From Cordilura impudica (taxonomy: Eukaryota > Arthropoda > Insecta > Diptera > Scathophagidae), in NCBI GenBank assembly GCA_963682025.1, contig OY821518.1, positions 219,758,868 to 219,822,867 on the forward strand: DNA of 64,000 bases, in the 5' to 3' direction. A model generated the notes under the pieces. That model had not been told where the DNA came from, made no database searches, and was given only the letters and a program-made list of their open reading frames with translations. Made by a program: the position numbers and the translations under genes. The first letter of the stretch is position 1. The number at the start of each line of letters is the position of its first letter. Positions 33,150 through 45,084 of this stretch are shown one piece after another.

Positions 33150-33834
33150 AATAAATTGCTAAAATTTATTAAAAATTTTAAATTGTTTTTTAAATTTGTC
33201 ATAAACTAATGAATTCTCTAATTTTTTAATACTGTGGTTAAATATGTAATTTATTATAAATAAAAGTAAAAACCAGCCTTTAAATTAATATAAAAGTTCT
33301 GTGAAAAAATAAATTTTGTGGGTCATTTTGATCTAGTGGAAGCAATAGTGTTAACTTAATTTTTTGGATTTTTTTTTTATATTCTTCATGTCCAGATTAT
33401 GTACATGAAGAATATGTTAGTAAGAATTAAATGTCTAAAATGATAATAAAGTCAAAAATTTTGAGTGGGTCAATTGGACCCTTGGTATATTTTGGGTTAA
33501 TTACAAAAAATATTTAAAATTACATTTTCAAAAAAAAAAAAAATAATATATTTAGCAATTTACACGATACACGAAATAAATTAAAGCTATTTATTATATA
33601 ATTTTCATATATTTTCGAATATTCTGTATGACTTGACCTTTGACCTCGTTGCGCCTCGTGTTAACGATGTCCGATTCGGCCCAAACTTGCAGGAAATACT
33701 TTTTAGACCAAGTGTCGCCAAATTCCGTGTGGCGCTCCTTTATATTCGAAAAACTAAATATGTTCATACAAACCGCTGTCACCCTAATGTACATAGATAA
33801 CTCTATTTTCCAGACATAAATCAAATTTTGATCG

Positions 33835-34815
33835 TAGCAGCCACAGTTTTTTTTATTTATAAATATTCACTCTGTTTGTCAATATGTTTCTTCCATGTAA
33901 GTCTGCTGTCTTGATATAGCCCCAGACACGTCACATTGTTACTCGTTGGAATAGAGGTTCGATTCAAAGTTATGCCTGGACAATCACCTTTCCTTAGCGT
34001 AAATGTTAAGTGAACGGACCTTTCTGTGTTAAATCTAATGTTCTATTTATGCAACCAACTTTGTATAAGATTCAGTTCTTTTTGTACCTGCTGAGAAGCT
34101 TCAACTGGTGACTCATATGATGCTAGTATAGCACTATCATCAGCAAATGCGACTATGGTTAATCTATCCATTGTTGGCATATCTGATGTAAAAATCGTAT
34201 AAAGTACAGGCGCCAATACACTGCACTGTGGAATACCAGATCCAATCTAACCAAAATTTGAATTACAATCGTTAACATTGACCAAAAACCATCCTTCATG
34301 AAGATATGATTAAGCAAGATATAAAGTGGAACTGGGATCAGCTTTTTTAATATGTATAACAACCCAATATGCCATATTCTATCGCCAGTTTGTTGCACAT
34401 CCAAGCGGAGCAAAAATTTTTTTTTTTTTCAAATATATTTATAATGACGTTGACAATTCGGTAACATTGTTCTGGTTTGCCATGTTTAACTGATAATCTG
34501 GAGTAATGTGTAATTTTTCCAGAATATGCAGTAACTTTTTTAGTAGAAGGTTTTAAAAAATCTTGGAAAATGTTGGTAACAAACTTCTATAGAAAGAAAC
34601 AGAATTTTCAGGTTTATTTGGTCTACTTATATTATAATTTTAGCGTATTTCCATTCGAATTGATAGTGATTTATCCTTAAGATAGAATTAAATGTAGTTG
34701 TAAGGAAAACATAGCCTTTTCTAGTTAAAGCCATAACTACTGTCGTAACATGGTGCTTTTTTAAATTGAGTTCTGTTATAACATTTTTTACTTCAGAAGA
34801 GTCACATGCTTAATA
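33835..34815 (-). pseudogene. Jockey-clade LINE fragment, reverse transcriptase
   Basis: Read on the minus strand, this covers most of a reverse transcriptase: a 'LLPTFSKIF.NLLLKKLL' block, 'LDVQQTGDRIWHIGLLYILK' (domain A, with the second Asp region altered), 'GIPQCSVLAPVLYTIFTSDM', and 'AFADDSAIL' as the catalytic box, then a decayed C-terminal part. Several stops and frame changes interrupt it. Both ends are truncated. The right end of the 5.3-kb transposon lies just 50 bp away. Clade judged by motif style. Confidence 0.75.
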
Positions 34816-36285
34816 GGATGAACCAAATGGTATGCTACATCAATGAAATTAAAATGAGATGGAAAAAAAACTCACACTCGATTCATACGTTTTATGTAAA
34901 AATTAATTTCCTGCATGATTTTCTGTGTGTATAAAGGTGTCATAAATTTTCATAAACACCAGGCAAATAAATCACATCATAAATTAATGTTAATACTCCA
35001 CCCTAAATCTGCGCGTTTTATAATGTAATATTTATAAAAACATGAAAAGTAATGCTCAACTTATTTAATAATTGGATAAAATTATTACCAAAACAAAGAA
35101 AAAATTAAAAAAAAATCTTAGATATTGTAAAGAAATTTTTTTAGGCTTATAAATCTTTATGGTTATTTAGAGAAATTATTATATATAAAATATTAAAGAC
35201 AGTTTAACAGGAAGATAATTGTGCTTAAAAATAAAAAGTGTGTGAGAGTTTTAATCTATGTCGAAACAGATATTCTTAATTTGCACAAAAACAAAACCAC
35301 TGAGCGAAAATTCACTTAATTTTTGCTTAAGATATATTGCTTGATTTTTTAACATTACGGCAATTTTTATATCCCAGTTCAATTATACAATTTCTTTTAT
35401 AAATAAATTTTTTGTGTAGTGTTATTTTCTGTTTTATGTTTACTTGATGGCTATGTGTATTTGTCAGTTTTTTAGTCATGTAATGTTACAAAGAAGATAT
35501 AGGAAGCAAGAAAATCTAAAATGTAAAGTATGCACATAGCACGAGATTTATCTCTTTATTTATTTTCATATTTTTTTCAAATATTAAATACATAAAAACG
35601 TTACTGAGTTTTTCTAACCGCTCTGGATTTTTAATTTTGAATGAATAAAATTCTATTTTTAACTTATATATACTTATTCCAAGCAATAGTTTATTAATTA
35701 AATGAGTTTTATCCAATATTTTTAGAGGCTAATATTTTCGAAGCGGTTACAGCTTATGATCAAAAAAAAAAAAAAAAAATGTTGTTCCAGATATAGTCCT
35801 TTAAAAAGGCCATTTCCATTAGTAGCTACAGCAACATCACTCTAAGCCATAATAAAAACTTTTGATTCATCCAACATAAAAAGGCTAATAATTTGTGAAG
35901 TAGAAATAGTAGAATCAGTATGTTAGCCCTAATTCTCTTCGACAAGGGCAAAATGAATAAATGCTACTGTTTGTAACTACTAAATCTACAGGAACTGGAA
36001 CCACCTATCGGCTATGTCCATAAAAATGTCTCTCTGTCCATCGATATATAAATATTGAATTTTTTTTACCAAACCACAGTTCCTAAATGCAAATAAAAAC
36101 TAAATTGATTTGATACAAATTCATCAACTGACTTAAAGATGATGTCTATTGAGATTTTTCGAAACCGCCCCACTCAAAATTTTCCTCTGTACAACAGGAT
36201 ATCTATGTACTGCTCTGTTAAAATGAAGGGGGGAATTTTGTTATAAAATTCACCTCTGATAAAATATACATATGGCAAAAGTTTT
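34816..36285. other. AT-rich spacer
   Basis: 1.5 kb without a recognisable gene, transposon end or repeat family, apart from poly(A) runs such as that near 35762. Confidence 0.4.
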
Positions 36286-36289
36286 TCCT

Positions 36290-36650
36290 ACCCACGAAAT
36301 AATTATGTCAATTTGCGGAATAGTGTTCAACGATCGAACCGTTGTGGATTTCATCTCCTCAACTGACTTAGTACAGTGCCCTGGCGTGGTCATTTTATGT
36401 TACTGAATAGCCAGAATTTTAATAATGCAAAATCAGGAAATTACGACGGCTATGCAATCATGTGAGTCGAATTTTGAGCGCAATGGGTTCGAAGAGCCAA
36501 AGCTGTCTGAGAAACTTCATTACCGTGGCGCAAAAACCAAGACTTGTCTGCCCATAAGTTTTTGTGTAGTTGAACGCTTAAGATGTATAACAGTCCAGTA
36601 ACAATCCTGGTTAACAATTTTATTAAACAGAAGGAATTCATTATGAATCT
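36290..36650 (-). pseudogene. mariner transposase fragment
   Basis: The minus-strand frame 36641-36450 reads 'LWADKSWFLRHGNEVSQTAL', the region of the second catalytic Asp (usually HDNA, here HGNE, so the Asp itself is lost). After stops come 'FPDFALL.FWLFSNIK' and '.RQGT', equivalent to the SPDLAPCDFWLFPKLKRPLRGT block of mariner. No inverted repeat was found; it is a fragment. Confidence 0.7.
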
Positions 36651-37059
36651 ATTTATTAAAAATCATTCGTGTACGTATTAATTTTGGAGGGGAACACAAC
36701 GTCTAAACAAAGCGTCGCACAGTGGACCATTTAACGACAAGGTCAAGGTGGAACTTTAGCATTTAATTTTTGTTATAAAACGTAATTATCGAGGGTTTAA
36801 AATACATTTTCATTTTTAATTGCATTTCAGTGCAAAAGCGAACTGTTAAAAGGTTAAAAAAGTTTTTTTTATATAATGTCTTATTTTTTTAGTTAATTTT
36901 ACAACTTATAATTTTTAAAAATTTTGTAAGTTAAATTTTGCCAACAAATGCCAAACTTAGGTCCCCGTAAACTTTTTAGTCCTAAAGAGCCTGAGTTAAG
37001 ATATAATTTGTTATGCAGCGAACGTAGAAATTACCAGATGGAGAAGTTTCAATAAAAAC

Positions 37060-38192
37060 TCGTATCTTTCTACTTTACGATGTTCTTTGGCATTTACTGC
37101 AGCTTGACGATGACTTTGTTTCTGTTAAAGCTTGTGCAACTTTTCCCCCAATCATTATGAGACACATTTTAAAATTTACTTCAATGTATTTATCATAAAA
37201 TTTAGGTATTACTGGTTAAAGTTCTTTAATTTTATCATTTATTTTTTGAAGTTCTTCAGTTATGACATCTTTGGTTTCCTTTTTGAATGCAAATTTTAGT
37301 GGTCTGCAGTACCTTGTTGAAGAAGGAATTTCATTTTTTCATACATCAATTTCTGTTGCTCTACTAGTTGAAAGCTCTAAGCCGCTATACATTAGTTTTA
37401 AGCGAAATGCCACGAAAACTACCATAAACAAGTTAGTATCTGATAAATTTTCGATATTAAATTGCTTGTATTGTTTCTGACCAGAGTAAGTAATGCTGCC
37501 ATTTCCATTTTTTTAATGATCAATATCAAGCGTATTGAGCAGTCTTGTAGTGATACAAATAGCAGATTACGAAAGTAATCATTCTTTTTTGGCAGAAATA
37601 TAAATCTCGATACTTTGGCAAAATCCCACAATTCTTTTAATTTTTTTATTTCCGCCATTTCTTATATTGATTTTTGGTCAACTTCAAATTCAAATATAGG
37701 GCGAACGATACTTCTGGAGTATATTTCTTATCTTCAATTGGTTCTATTTTTTCAATGAGTTTAGTTTTATTTTTCTTATTTTGTGTTGTTTGAATTTGAT
37801 GTAAAAATGAATCCTTAATAATTCTTCGAGAAATTTCTTCATTGATATTCTCCAGGTTGCGCCTTCGAGATCCTTCATGACATCCATCAATTGGTTTTGC
37901 TGGTCCACTTTTTTTCCATTTTCGTTGGCAGTTGTAGATGAACTCTCAAAAATGAGCTCCTTTAATACCCAGTCTTGGTGACGTTTGTACGTCTTTGCAT
38001 TACTATAGGGCATTCAGTGTACCGTTTTTTCAAACTCGATGCAAAAGTTGTGATTTTTTCTTTGTGTATTTCAATTTCTTGAAGGTAACAACTCTTAAAG
38101 AAATGATTGCTCAGTATGTGCAAAATTATATCGTCTACATCTTTTTGTTGAAAATATATATCAGCAAGATCTCTATAACAGTACTTAGCCAT
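37060..38192 (-). pseudogene. Transib-like transposase relic
   Basis: Minus-strand frames (38192-37962, 38013-37744, then shifting frames to about 37060) read as one decayed protein. Features are an N-terminal 'FASSLKKRYTEC' block, then 'NGSITYSGQKQYKQF' (where an Asp-Gly-Ser/Thr-Gly motif is expected), 'PSSTRYCRPLKFAF', and 'MIGGKVAQALT' (usually M.DGKV, so the second Asp reads as Gly). I associate this order with Transib transposases, relatives of RAG1, from memory. The frame is broken at least five times and key acidic residues look lost. Alternative: another cut-and-paste family with a similar layout. Confidence 0.45.
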
Positions 38193-38244
38193 TGTTCAAA
38201 CTGTATTTAGTAATAACGGTGGAAACATCTATAATATTAATAAG

Positions 38245-38598
38245 CTAGGCGATTACTTGTGACCGATGGTTTATTCTATCATTTTATCCCAATTTAACCA
38301 AACGTATATTATTTGAAAGGTATTTCTTTTTAGCCGTTTCGCAGATTTACAGATTTTAAATTTTTTTCCTTTATTTTGAGTAAATTGCATTTAAAGTTGC
38401 TACTAACACATACATAAAATTACACATATGCTATGTGTGTTTCTCTAAATTCGTTAAAGTGTTTGTTAATAAGTTTGTTATCTTCATTTACAATAATAAT
38501 AAACCCTAAAAGTGTTGATTTGTGAATTGGCTAATTTTGAAAAATACAGCTGCATAGAAATTGCACTCGAATTTCGAGCGCTGGAATCTGCTAGTTAT
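38245..38598 (+). repeat. Family D repeat, copy 1 (Helitron-like 3' end)
   Basis: About 350 bp closely matching 48955-49317. Its 3' end has the small palindrome CTCGAATTTCGAG, then 'cgctggaatctg' and CTAG followed by T. That resembles a Helitron terminus (hairpin, short spacer, CTRR, then T). No coding capacity. The 5' end is not clear. Confidence 0.55.
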
Positions 38599-38599
38599 T

Positions 38600-39005
38600 A
38601 TAAATACTCTTTCTTGCAATTATGTAATATACAACATTTATCTTTTATTACCACTTTTTGAAGCATAAAAACCCCAGACGAAGCATACTTGCTCATATCT
38701 TGAAAGAGTGTGTCGCAACATTTTTTACCATCTACCTGTTATTTAATTTTGTTCCCCCATTTTGTCAGGTATTTAAACTATACAACTCAAGTTCAGACTA
38801 TTAACATTTTTGAAAAATACCTATGTAAATGTATCTGTCAAAGAAAGAAGATTTTACCGATTAATATAATATAAAAAATATGCGCGTTATATCCCAACCC
38901 TTTTTAATAAGTGTATAATAACTCGTGTCAACTCTACCGCTTCTTTTTTCTGTCAGTATAAAACTCATGCAAAAAAATACACCGTTACGACCAACTTTTA
39001 TATTC
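38600..39005. other. AT-rich spacer
   Basis: No gene or element recognised. Confidence 0.35.
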
Positions 39006-39007
39006 CT

Positions 39008-39165
39008 AACACAGAGATGGATGGACGAAGATCGATAAATCGACTCAGAAAGTGATTTTGAGTCGATCCTTTTAATAAAAGATTGGTACGGGTCCAATAT
39101 TTTTGGTAGTTAGACTCATGAGCGCAAACTCAATTTATCCTAACCACATAGTTGTATTCATAAAT
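39008..39165 (+). mobile_element. A-type element fragment A5 (3' end)
   Basis: Only the 3' part: 'gatcgataaatcgactcaga', 'gattttgagtcgatc', 'ccaatatttttggtagtta' and a decayed CCACATAGTTGTAT end. Confidence 0.65.
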
Positions 39166-39703
39166 TGAGCACAAAATATCTGACCTAGGGCCAGAGAAAT
39201 TGTTCTCGTGCACACGGGCGGAAGCTGGCTGGTATACGGTATAGGAGTATAGAGGAGGGTTCGGACTACAGAAGATTGCAAAACTTTTTATGATGGATTT
39301 TGATGGGCAGGAGTTATGCTCTATTAAGTAGGAGATTTTCGGGAGATTTTAACTTTTTTTTATATTTCTAATATTAATAGCTTGGAAGTTAAAAAGTTAT
39401 ACAAAATTAATTTTACTTTAAAATCTTTTAAAACAAAAAAGTTACAGTCATTTAAAAATTTAAATTTACAAAGAAAATTTTAATTGTAGCAAAATTCGAA
39501 GACCCTGTTCGCTGTGATATAGTTGAAATAGAATCGCAATTTTTTTACCCTCGAGGTTCACTGGTATTTACTTTCAAATGAAAAACATAACTTTCAAATC
39601 GATAACCATAAAAAAATGATTTTTGGCCACCTTCTCAAAATATGGTCCACAGTGCGTCGTAGAGCAGAATTGCTAAAAATTTTCCCACTCTTTAAAAGCT
39701 ATT
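39166..39703. other. Unassigned spacer
   Basis: No reading frame or recognisable repeat. Includes a locally GC-richer patch around 39215-39265. Confidence 0.35.
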
Positions 39704-40390
39704 AATACCACATACCACTATGTGGTTATGGTATAATAACTTTGTGCTGATGCTTATAGCCTTCAAAAATAGTTGACCTAGACCCATTTTTTATTATATC
39801 GATCGATCCAGAATCAATTTCAGAGTCGATTTAGCGATGTCCCCGCCCGTACGTCTGTGTATCCATGAAAAATTTGCAATCAAAATACAGGTCGCAAATA
39901 TGAATTTATTTTCATAAAATCTAGTACTGGAGCTTTCGTCGGCCACAAGGTTAAAACCGTTTCATGTTCAAACCAATTCTGCATAAAAATGACCATCATG
40001 AGATCGACTTTAACTGCCATAATATCCAAATTATCATATAGATCTCGGTCAAATTGGGTCTGTATATGTTTATTACATCCATTTGTCAGTAGTGTAAAAA
40101 CAAACCCCATAGTATAATTTATAGTCATATGAAGCTGATTACCGATCTTCACTTAAATGGATCCAAAAACAAAAATATTGCATATATTGCAAAAAACAAG
40201 TGGTCAGGATCAGTCCTTTGTCAACATAGTTCCCAAATATATATAGAATATGAATTTTTTAATATCTGAACTCAAGAAAATTAATAGCAATGTCACTCAA
40301 ATTTGGTTTATGCTTATATTCTATAGCTAATTAGTTGGTATAGGGTATCGTTAGGTCGGTCTAGACCGAATATAATTTTGCTACTCGCTT
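39704..40390 (-). mobile_element. A-type Helentron-like element, copy A6
   Basis: Inverted, diverged copy. It starts 'ataccacataccactatgtgg' and ends 'ggtatagggtatcg' - 'ggtcggtctagaccgaatata'. Shorter than other copies, with no GGAC tract left. Confidence 0.75.
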
Positions 40391-41380
40391 TAGGGTTGAA
40401 AAAGTGAAAAATATATATATTTTGGCAGCGAAAAGGTTGAAACTGTGCCGACTCACGACTCTTTGCAATACCCCATGTGAATAGAACTCTAACTATTTTG
40501 AGGGTTGCTCGAAAACTAAGCTTAGTAGTAAAAATAGTTGAATTTTTGTAGTAAAAATAGTTGACTTTTTGCTACCTCTGTGAAAAATCACACGAATTTT
40601 GTGCTAACTTATTTTAGAATTTACGGACTGAAAAATGCGAGTAACTAAATTCATGGTTGAGAAATGACGATCGGTATAATAAAATATGGGTCTACGTCCA
40701 AAAGTACCACATAGTGATACGGAGCATAGCAAATAAATAATAAATTTTAAAAATGAAATTTATGTTAGTATAGAATCGCATCGCATGCATTACGTGTGTG
40801 CAGATGAAATTTCAAAAGATTTGATTATCATTCCAACTTTATGCACAAAATAAAAAAAGAGTAATATGAAAAAAGTTCCAGAAATCTGAATAAAAGTGAT
40901 CTTATAAGGATTTAGTTTTTAATAAATATTAGATGCGTTATATCTAACTAATTTTATATATCCATTTATGACCGCAATGAACACGGGCGGGATCTGACCA
41001 TTTTGGATCGGCGGCCTTGTCTCTAAGATATTATATAGTGGCCTTTTCTCAATTATAACTCATTTACTTATTAGTTTACTAAGTTTAAATTAACAATCGG
41101 TGCTTAAATCTATACTTTATATGGTGAGCTCAATCCAAAGTGACTTTAACAAACCAATAAAATGAACAGTCACCCTATTGTTAGCTTAACAAATTATAGC
41201 CTTAAACTACAATGAAACCGTTCATTGACCACGTTCTCAAGTAAGTAAAACAGAAACTCATACAATATTGTTAGTCACATATTATTTTTACCAATATCCT
41301 AACAACAAAACACTATGCCTCATTAAATGATGAACAAATAGTTGGCATGGATTTTGGCTAAAAATTATTTTTAATTGTAA
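40391..41380. other. AT-rich spacer with small repeats
   Basis: Contains a 23-bp direct duplication 'tagtaaaaatagttga.tttt' at about 40528-40573, and at 40668-40735 a short A-element 3' remnant ('gatcggtataataaaatatgg', 'ccacatagtgat'). Nothing else recognised. Confidence 0.45.
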
Positions 41381-42344
41381 AGGGTTTTTCAACAGGGACG
41401 CTACAAAAGTAGAAAGACAGGGACAGCAAACGACGCCATATTTCTTGCTCTTTTTGACATTTCTCTTCACTAAGGTTTGCTATTTCATGACGGAAAGACA
41501 TACGAGCCAACAACGAGTCGAAATTATTAAAATTTACTACCGAAATTCGGAGTCAGTGGCCTCAACGTTAAGAGCGCTACGTCCAATTTATGGTCTTCAT
41601 AATCGTCCTAGCAGATCAACAATTGAGTATCTAGTGGAAAAATTTGAATACACAGGCACAGTACAAAACGTTCCCGTTCCAATAAACAAAATATGCGTTA
41701 TTTTTCAGACAGCAATCTACACGTACTCCATGAGTCATCATTGCATCCCGAAAAAATTACGGTTTGGTGCGGTTTATGGGCCGGCGGCGTCATTGGGCCC
41801 TACTTCTTTTTTGATGATCAAGAACGGCACGTTACTGTGAATGGGAATCGCTACCGTTCAATGATAACCGAATATTTTTGGCCCCAATTAGATGATATGG
41901 ACTTGGAGGACATGTGGTTCCAACAGGACGGCGCCACAAGCCAAACAGCGAATCTCACAATCAATTTATTGGAAAACAAGTTTGGAGAACGTGTTATTAC
42001 ACGAAATGGTCCAGTCGATTGGCCGCCTCGGTCGTGCGATTTGACGCCATTGGATTATTTCCTCTGAGGCTACGTCAAGTCTATGGTCTATGCCAACAAG
42101 CCAGCGACGACTGATGAACTTCGTACGAATATTGAACGTGAAATTGCAGCAGTATCGGCCGATTTATGCTTGAAAATCGTCGAAAATTGGGTTCAGCGTC
42201 TGGACTTCTGCAAGCGTGCCCATGGTGATCATGCAAAAGACATCGGTTTCCATACATAATGGCATCGAACGTACTTTCATAGAAATAAAACCGTTTTTGT
42301 TTCATTTAAAAAAACTTTTGTAGCTCTCTTATTGAAAAACCCTA
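41381..42344 (+). mobile_element. mariner-superfamily element with matching inverted repeats
   Basis: Inverted repeats AGGGTTTTTCAACAGGGACG..CTACAAAAGT (41381-41410) and the reverse complement of AGGGTTTTTCAATAAGAGAGCTACAAAAGT (42315-42344). At 964 bp it is about a third shorter than an intact element, and the coding region shows where material was lost. TA flanks are not perfectly preserved. Confidence 0.85.
41487..42259 (+). pseudogene. Tc1/mariner transposase, internally deleted (DD41D-like spacing)
   Basis: From ATG 41487, 'TSQQRVEIIKIYYRNSESVA' and '.LHNRPSRSTIEYLVEKFE' form the N-terminal helix-turn-helix domain. About 100 residues including the first catalytic Asp region are then missing (junction near 41680). 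The frame resumes at 'KITVWCGLWAGGVIGPYFF', 'MWFQQDGAT' (catalytic Asp) and 'DWPPRSCDLTPLDYF'. Between QQD and the Asp of TPLD I count 41 residues, or 36 to the Asp of CDL, so the signature could be DD41D (rosa-like). A TGA replaces the Trp codon after 'DYFL' at 42065. It ends at TAA 42257-42259. Confidence 0.8.
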
Positions 42345-42490
42345 TATAAACATAATATAAGCTTTATTAACATGGTAAAAATCACTGCTATACATTCTTT
42401 CAAGAAATTGTTTTAACACAATCAAAAATTTTTATGCTTTGACTTTTACTTTTAAAAATATATTTAGTTCTCCTCTTTTGCTTTAAATAT

Positions 42491-43310
42491 TTTTATACCC
42501 TATACCACTATGTGGTTTGGGTATAATGACTTTGTGCTGCTGTTTGTAACTACCAAAAATACTTGACCTATACCAATCAAATCAGAATCACTATCTGATT
42601 CGATTTAACGATGTCCGTCCGTCCGTCCGTCCGTCCGTCCGTTCGTCCTTCCTTCCGTCCGTCCGTCTGTGTGTCCATGTAAAGCTTGTAGTCAAACTGC
42701 AGGTCGCAGATATGAATATGTTTTGATGAAATTTGGTAAGTAAGCTTTCATCGGCCATAGGATGAACGCTATTGAAATTGGTGAGATTCGGTCTATGGTC
42801 AGACCTAGCCCCCATACAAATGACCCCGATGAAATCGACTTAAATTGCCATAAGATCCAAATTTTCATATAAATCTTAGTCAAATTGGGTTTGTATGTGT
42901 CTATTACATCCATTAATCAGTAGTCCAAAAATTATTCCTATAGGACAACTCTCAGTCATAGGCCCCATATAGAGCTGCTTCCCGATCTTCACTTAAATCT
43001 ATCAAAAAACAAAAATATTGCACTGATTCTTCTCAAAGTTTGTTTGTATATATTTTTGCAAAATACAAGAGTCCTTACCAAACATGGTCAGGATCGGTCC
43101 ATTTTTGAGCCTAGTCCTCATATAGATATTGCATCCGATATGAACTTTTTCATATCTGCAGAAAAAAAATTTATAAAAATCCCACTCAAATTTGGTTTAT
43201 GCTTATTTTCTATGTCCAGTTAGTTGGGCCTATGAGATAGGGTCTCTAAACGCATGGTATAGGGTATCATATAGTCGGTCGAGACCGACTATAATTTTCT
43301 TACTTGTTTT
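42491..43310 (-). mobile_element. A-type Helentron-like element, copy A7
   Basis: Full-length inverted copy. It begins TATACCCTATACCACTATGTGG, has (GTCC)n at 42612-42665, and ends 'ggtatagggtatca', palindrome, 'ttttcttacttgttt'. The palindrome centre is TCGA here and CTAG in other copies, yet the arms still pair. Confidence 0.85.
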
Positions 43311-44900
43311 TCACTTAAGAATGATGTAAAGGGAACGGTCGAGGTCATAGAATATTGTTCATAAACTTAGTTAACGAAAATTTAATTGAATTGTAGTTAC
43401 TGTTTACTATACCGACTACCACAGAATTACTTTCTTAGTTTATTTATCAATGTCCGTCCGTCCCATAAAGAGTAGGTTGAAATCACATATTTTCTGGATG
43501 GAAATTAAACCCACGCGATAATTTTCAGCAATATTCTTCATACGAAAGATATCAAAATAGAAACTTGTTAAACGGGTCTTAGTTAAATACCATTCTTCTA
43601 TGTTTCTGAAAAATGTAAGTTCTTTAAGCGGACAAAAAGAAGCATGCCAATGCCATTCAAATACAGTTACAGTTACAGTTACAGTTGCAATTCCAATTAC
43701 TACGGCCCAAAAAATTTGGGAATTTTTCATAGGTTATAAATAATTTTTTTGTATTTTTTTTTTATTCGAGTTAAAAAATTAGTTTGGGAGACTTTGCTGA
43801 TCTTAAAATTAAAAATTCTTAAAACTCAAGCCTCAGTAGCATATGAAATATGCAACAATTGTACGAGGAATTAAATCCACCAAATAAGCCTTCAAAACTC
43901 CTTTAGGAAATATATTTGAAAAAACCACAAAACTGAAATATACGGGTCAGAAGCTAGAGGAAGCTTTGCAAGCAGGTCCTTCTTTCATATTGACAATCTT
44001 GTGTATCAGAGTAAATCACTTTCTGTCTTATAAAGTTAATAACAATTACATTTGAACAATGTGACTTTTTCAAACCAACATTTTAAATAGTGTTTCATTT
44101 AAAATATTCGTTAATTTATTGTATCATCAAGCTCCCAATTTTTAATATTTACAACTATTTCACTGTATTTGAAGGACAAACTTCTATAATGTTACATTTG
44201 TTTTCTTCATATAATGTGCGTAACTTATATCTTTTAAACGAGAGATAAAAATTTGCCACGCTTTGAAAAATTGTAGATTTGGGGATTGTGTGTTGCAGAA
44301 AGAATTGCAAAAAAAAATTCAAAATATTGAATATACAAAACTAAAATTGACTTTTCGAAATAAATACATTGTTTTGCACAAATTTATGTATGCTAACAAT
44401 CGAGTTTAGGACAACTATAAAAATGGCATTTAAATTATAAAGCAGAGGGTTTTGTGAGAAATGTAAATATTCCAAAAAAAACAACATATAAAAATAATTT
44501 GAAACAAGGAGTGGACTTTTGTACATATCTACTAAATTTTAAAAAACAGTACTTAGCACAAATGTACAAAATTATTTTCGAGTAGTTTCATAAGATATCT
44601 TCACAAATCTTTTTTCTAAAAAAATACTATGTTTATCTAGCTAGTGTTAAATTAAGTAATATAAGCGATCAAATGAAATCTTGACATTCTTCTGCCTAAA
44701 ACGTCTTTCATCAGCATTTTTTTATAACACTTCTGCGAACTTTCGATATACTCTAGGCCTAATACGTTCCATCTTCGATCATTATAAGCGAATCACTGTG
44801 CACATTTATTCTGCTGATAATATTGTCTGTGCCAAATTTCAGGTCAATAAATTCATTGGCTCGTTCGGTGACCAGACCTCATCGAAAAATAAATTTTTTA
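43311..44900. other. AT-rich spacer
   Basis: No gene found. A GTTACA hexanucleotide run (4-5 units) lies at 43659-43687. 'gatttaatcaatgtccgtccgtccc' near 43445 may be a trace of another GTCC-bearing element. Confidence 0.4.
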
Positions 44901-44901
44901 G

Positions 44902-45060
44902 TTCCAAGAAGGCATAGAAAGCATTGAAGATAAAGAGCTTTCTGAACGAGATAAAATATCAATTAATGAAAAAAATCTCAAACGAATCAAAGATCTGATA
45001 CTAAAAAATTATAGACTGATAAGTCTCAGTCCAAAAGTATTAATCCAAGAACAAAAATAA
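44902..45060 (+). CDS. Possible terminal exon or short relic, 52 codons
   Basis: A clean frame of 52 codons plus TAA starts right after a splice-acceptor-like 'aataaattttttag' (AG at 44900-44901). It reads FQEGIESIEDKELSERDK and ends 'SLSPKVLIQEQK'. Composition is that of a charged helical protein, unlike the chance frames around it. There is no ATG, no upstream exon that I can identify and no clear poly(A) signal. It may be the last exon of an unknown gene, a transposon relic, or chance; I do not recognise it. Confidence 0.25.
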   Translation, partial: FQEGIESIEDKELSERDKISINEKNLKRIKDLILKNYRLISLSPKVLIQEQK

Positions 45061-45084
45061 TCTGACCCAGAAAAACAAAGATTT

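Larger units (their letters stand above)
28471..33786 (+). mobile_element. 5.3-kb transposon with 8-bp duplication (hAT-like)
   Basis: Terminal inverted repeats TAGGGTGACAGC (28471-28482) and GCTGTCACCCTA (33775-33786) are perfect over 12 bp. Both are flanked by the same 8-mer ATGTACAT (28463-28470, 33787-33794). The uninterrupted C repeat shows what the empty site looks like. An 8-bp duplication with TAG-type ends fits hAT or P-like transposons. Inside is one transposase-like gene, itself interrupted by A-type copy A4. Without that insert the element is about 4.5 kb. Confidence 0.85.

Noticed and set aside
42600..42670. Regularly spaced GTCC repeats as a possible CRISPR-like array
   Set aside because: It is a simple tetranucleotide microsatellite within an A element with no spacers.
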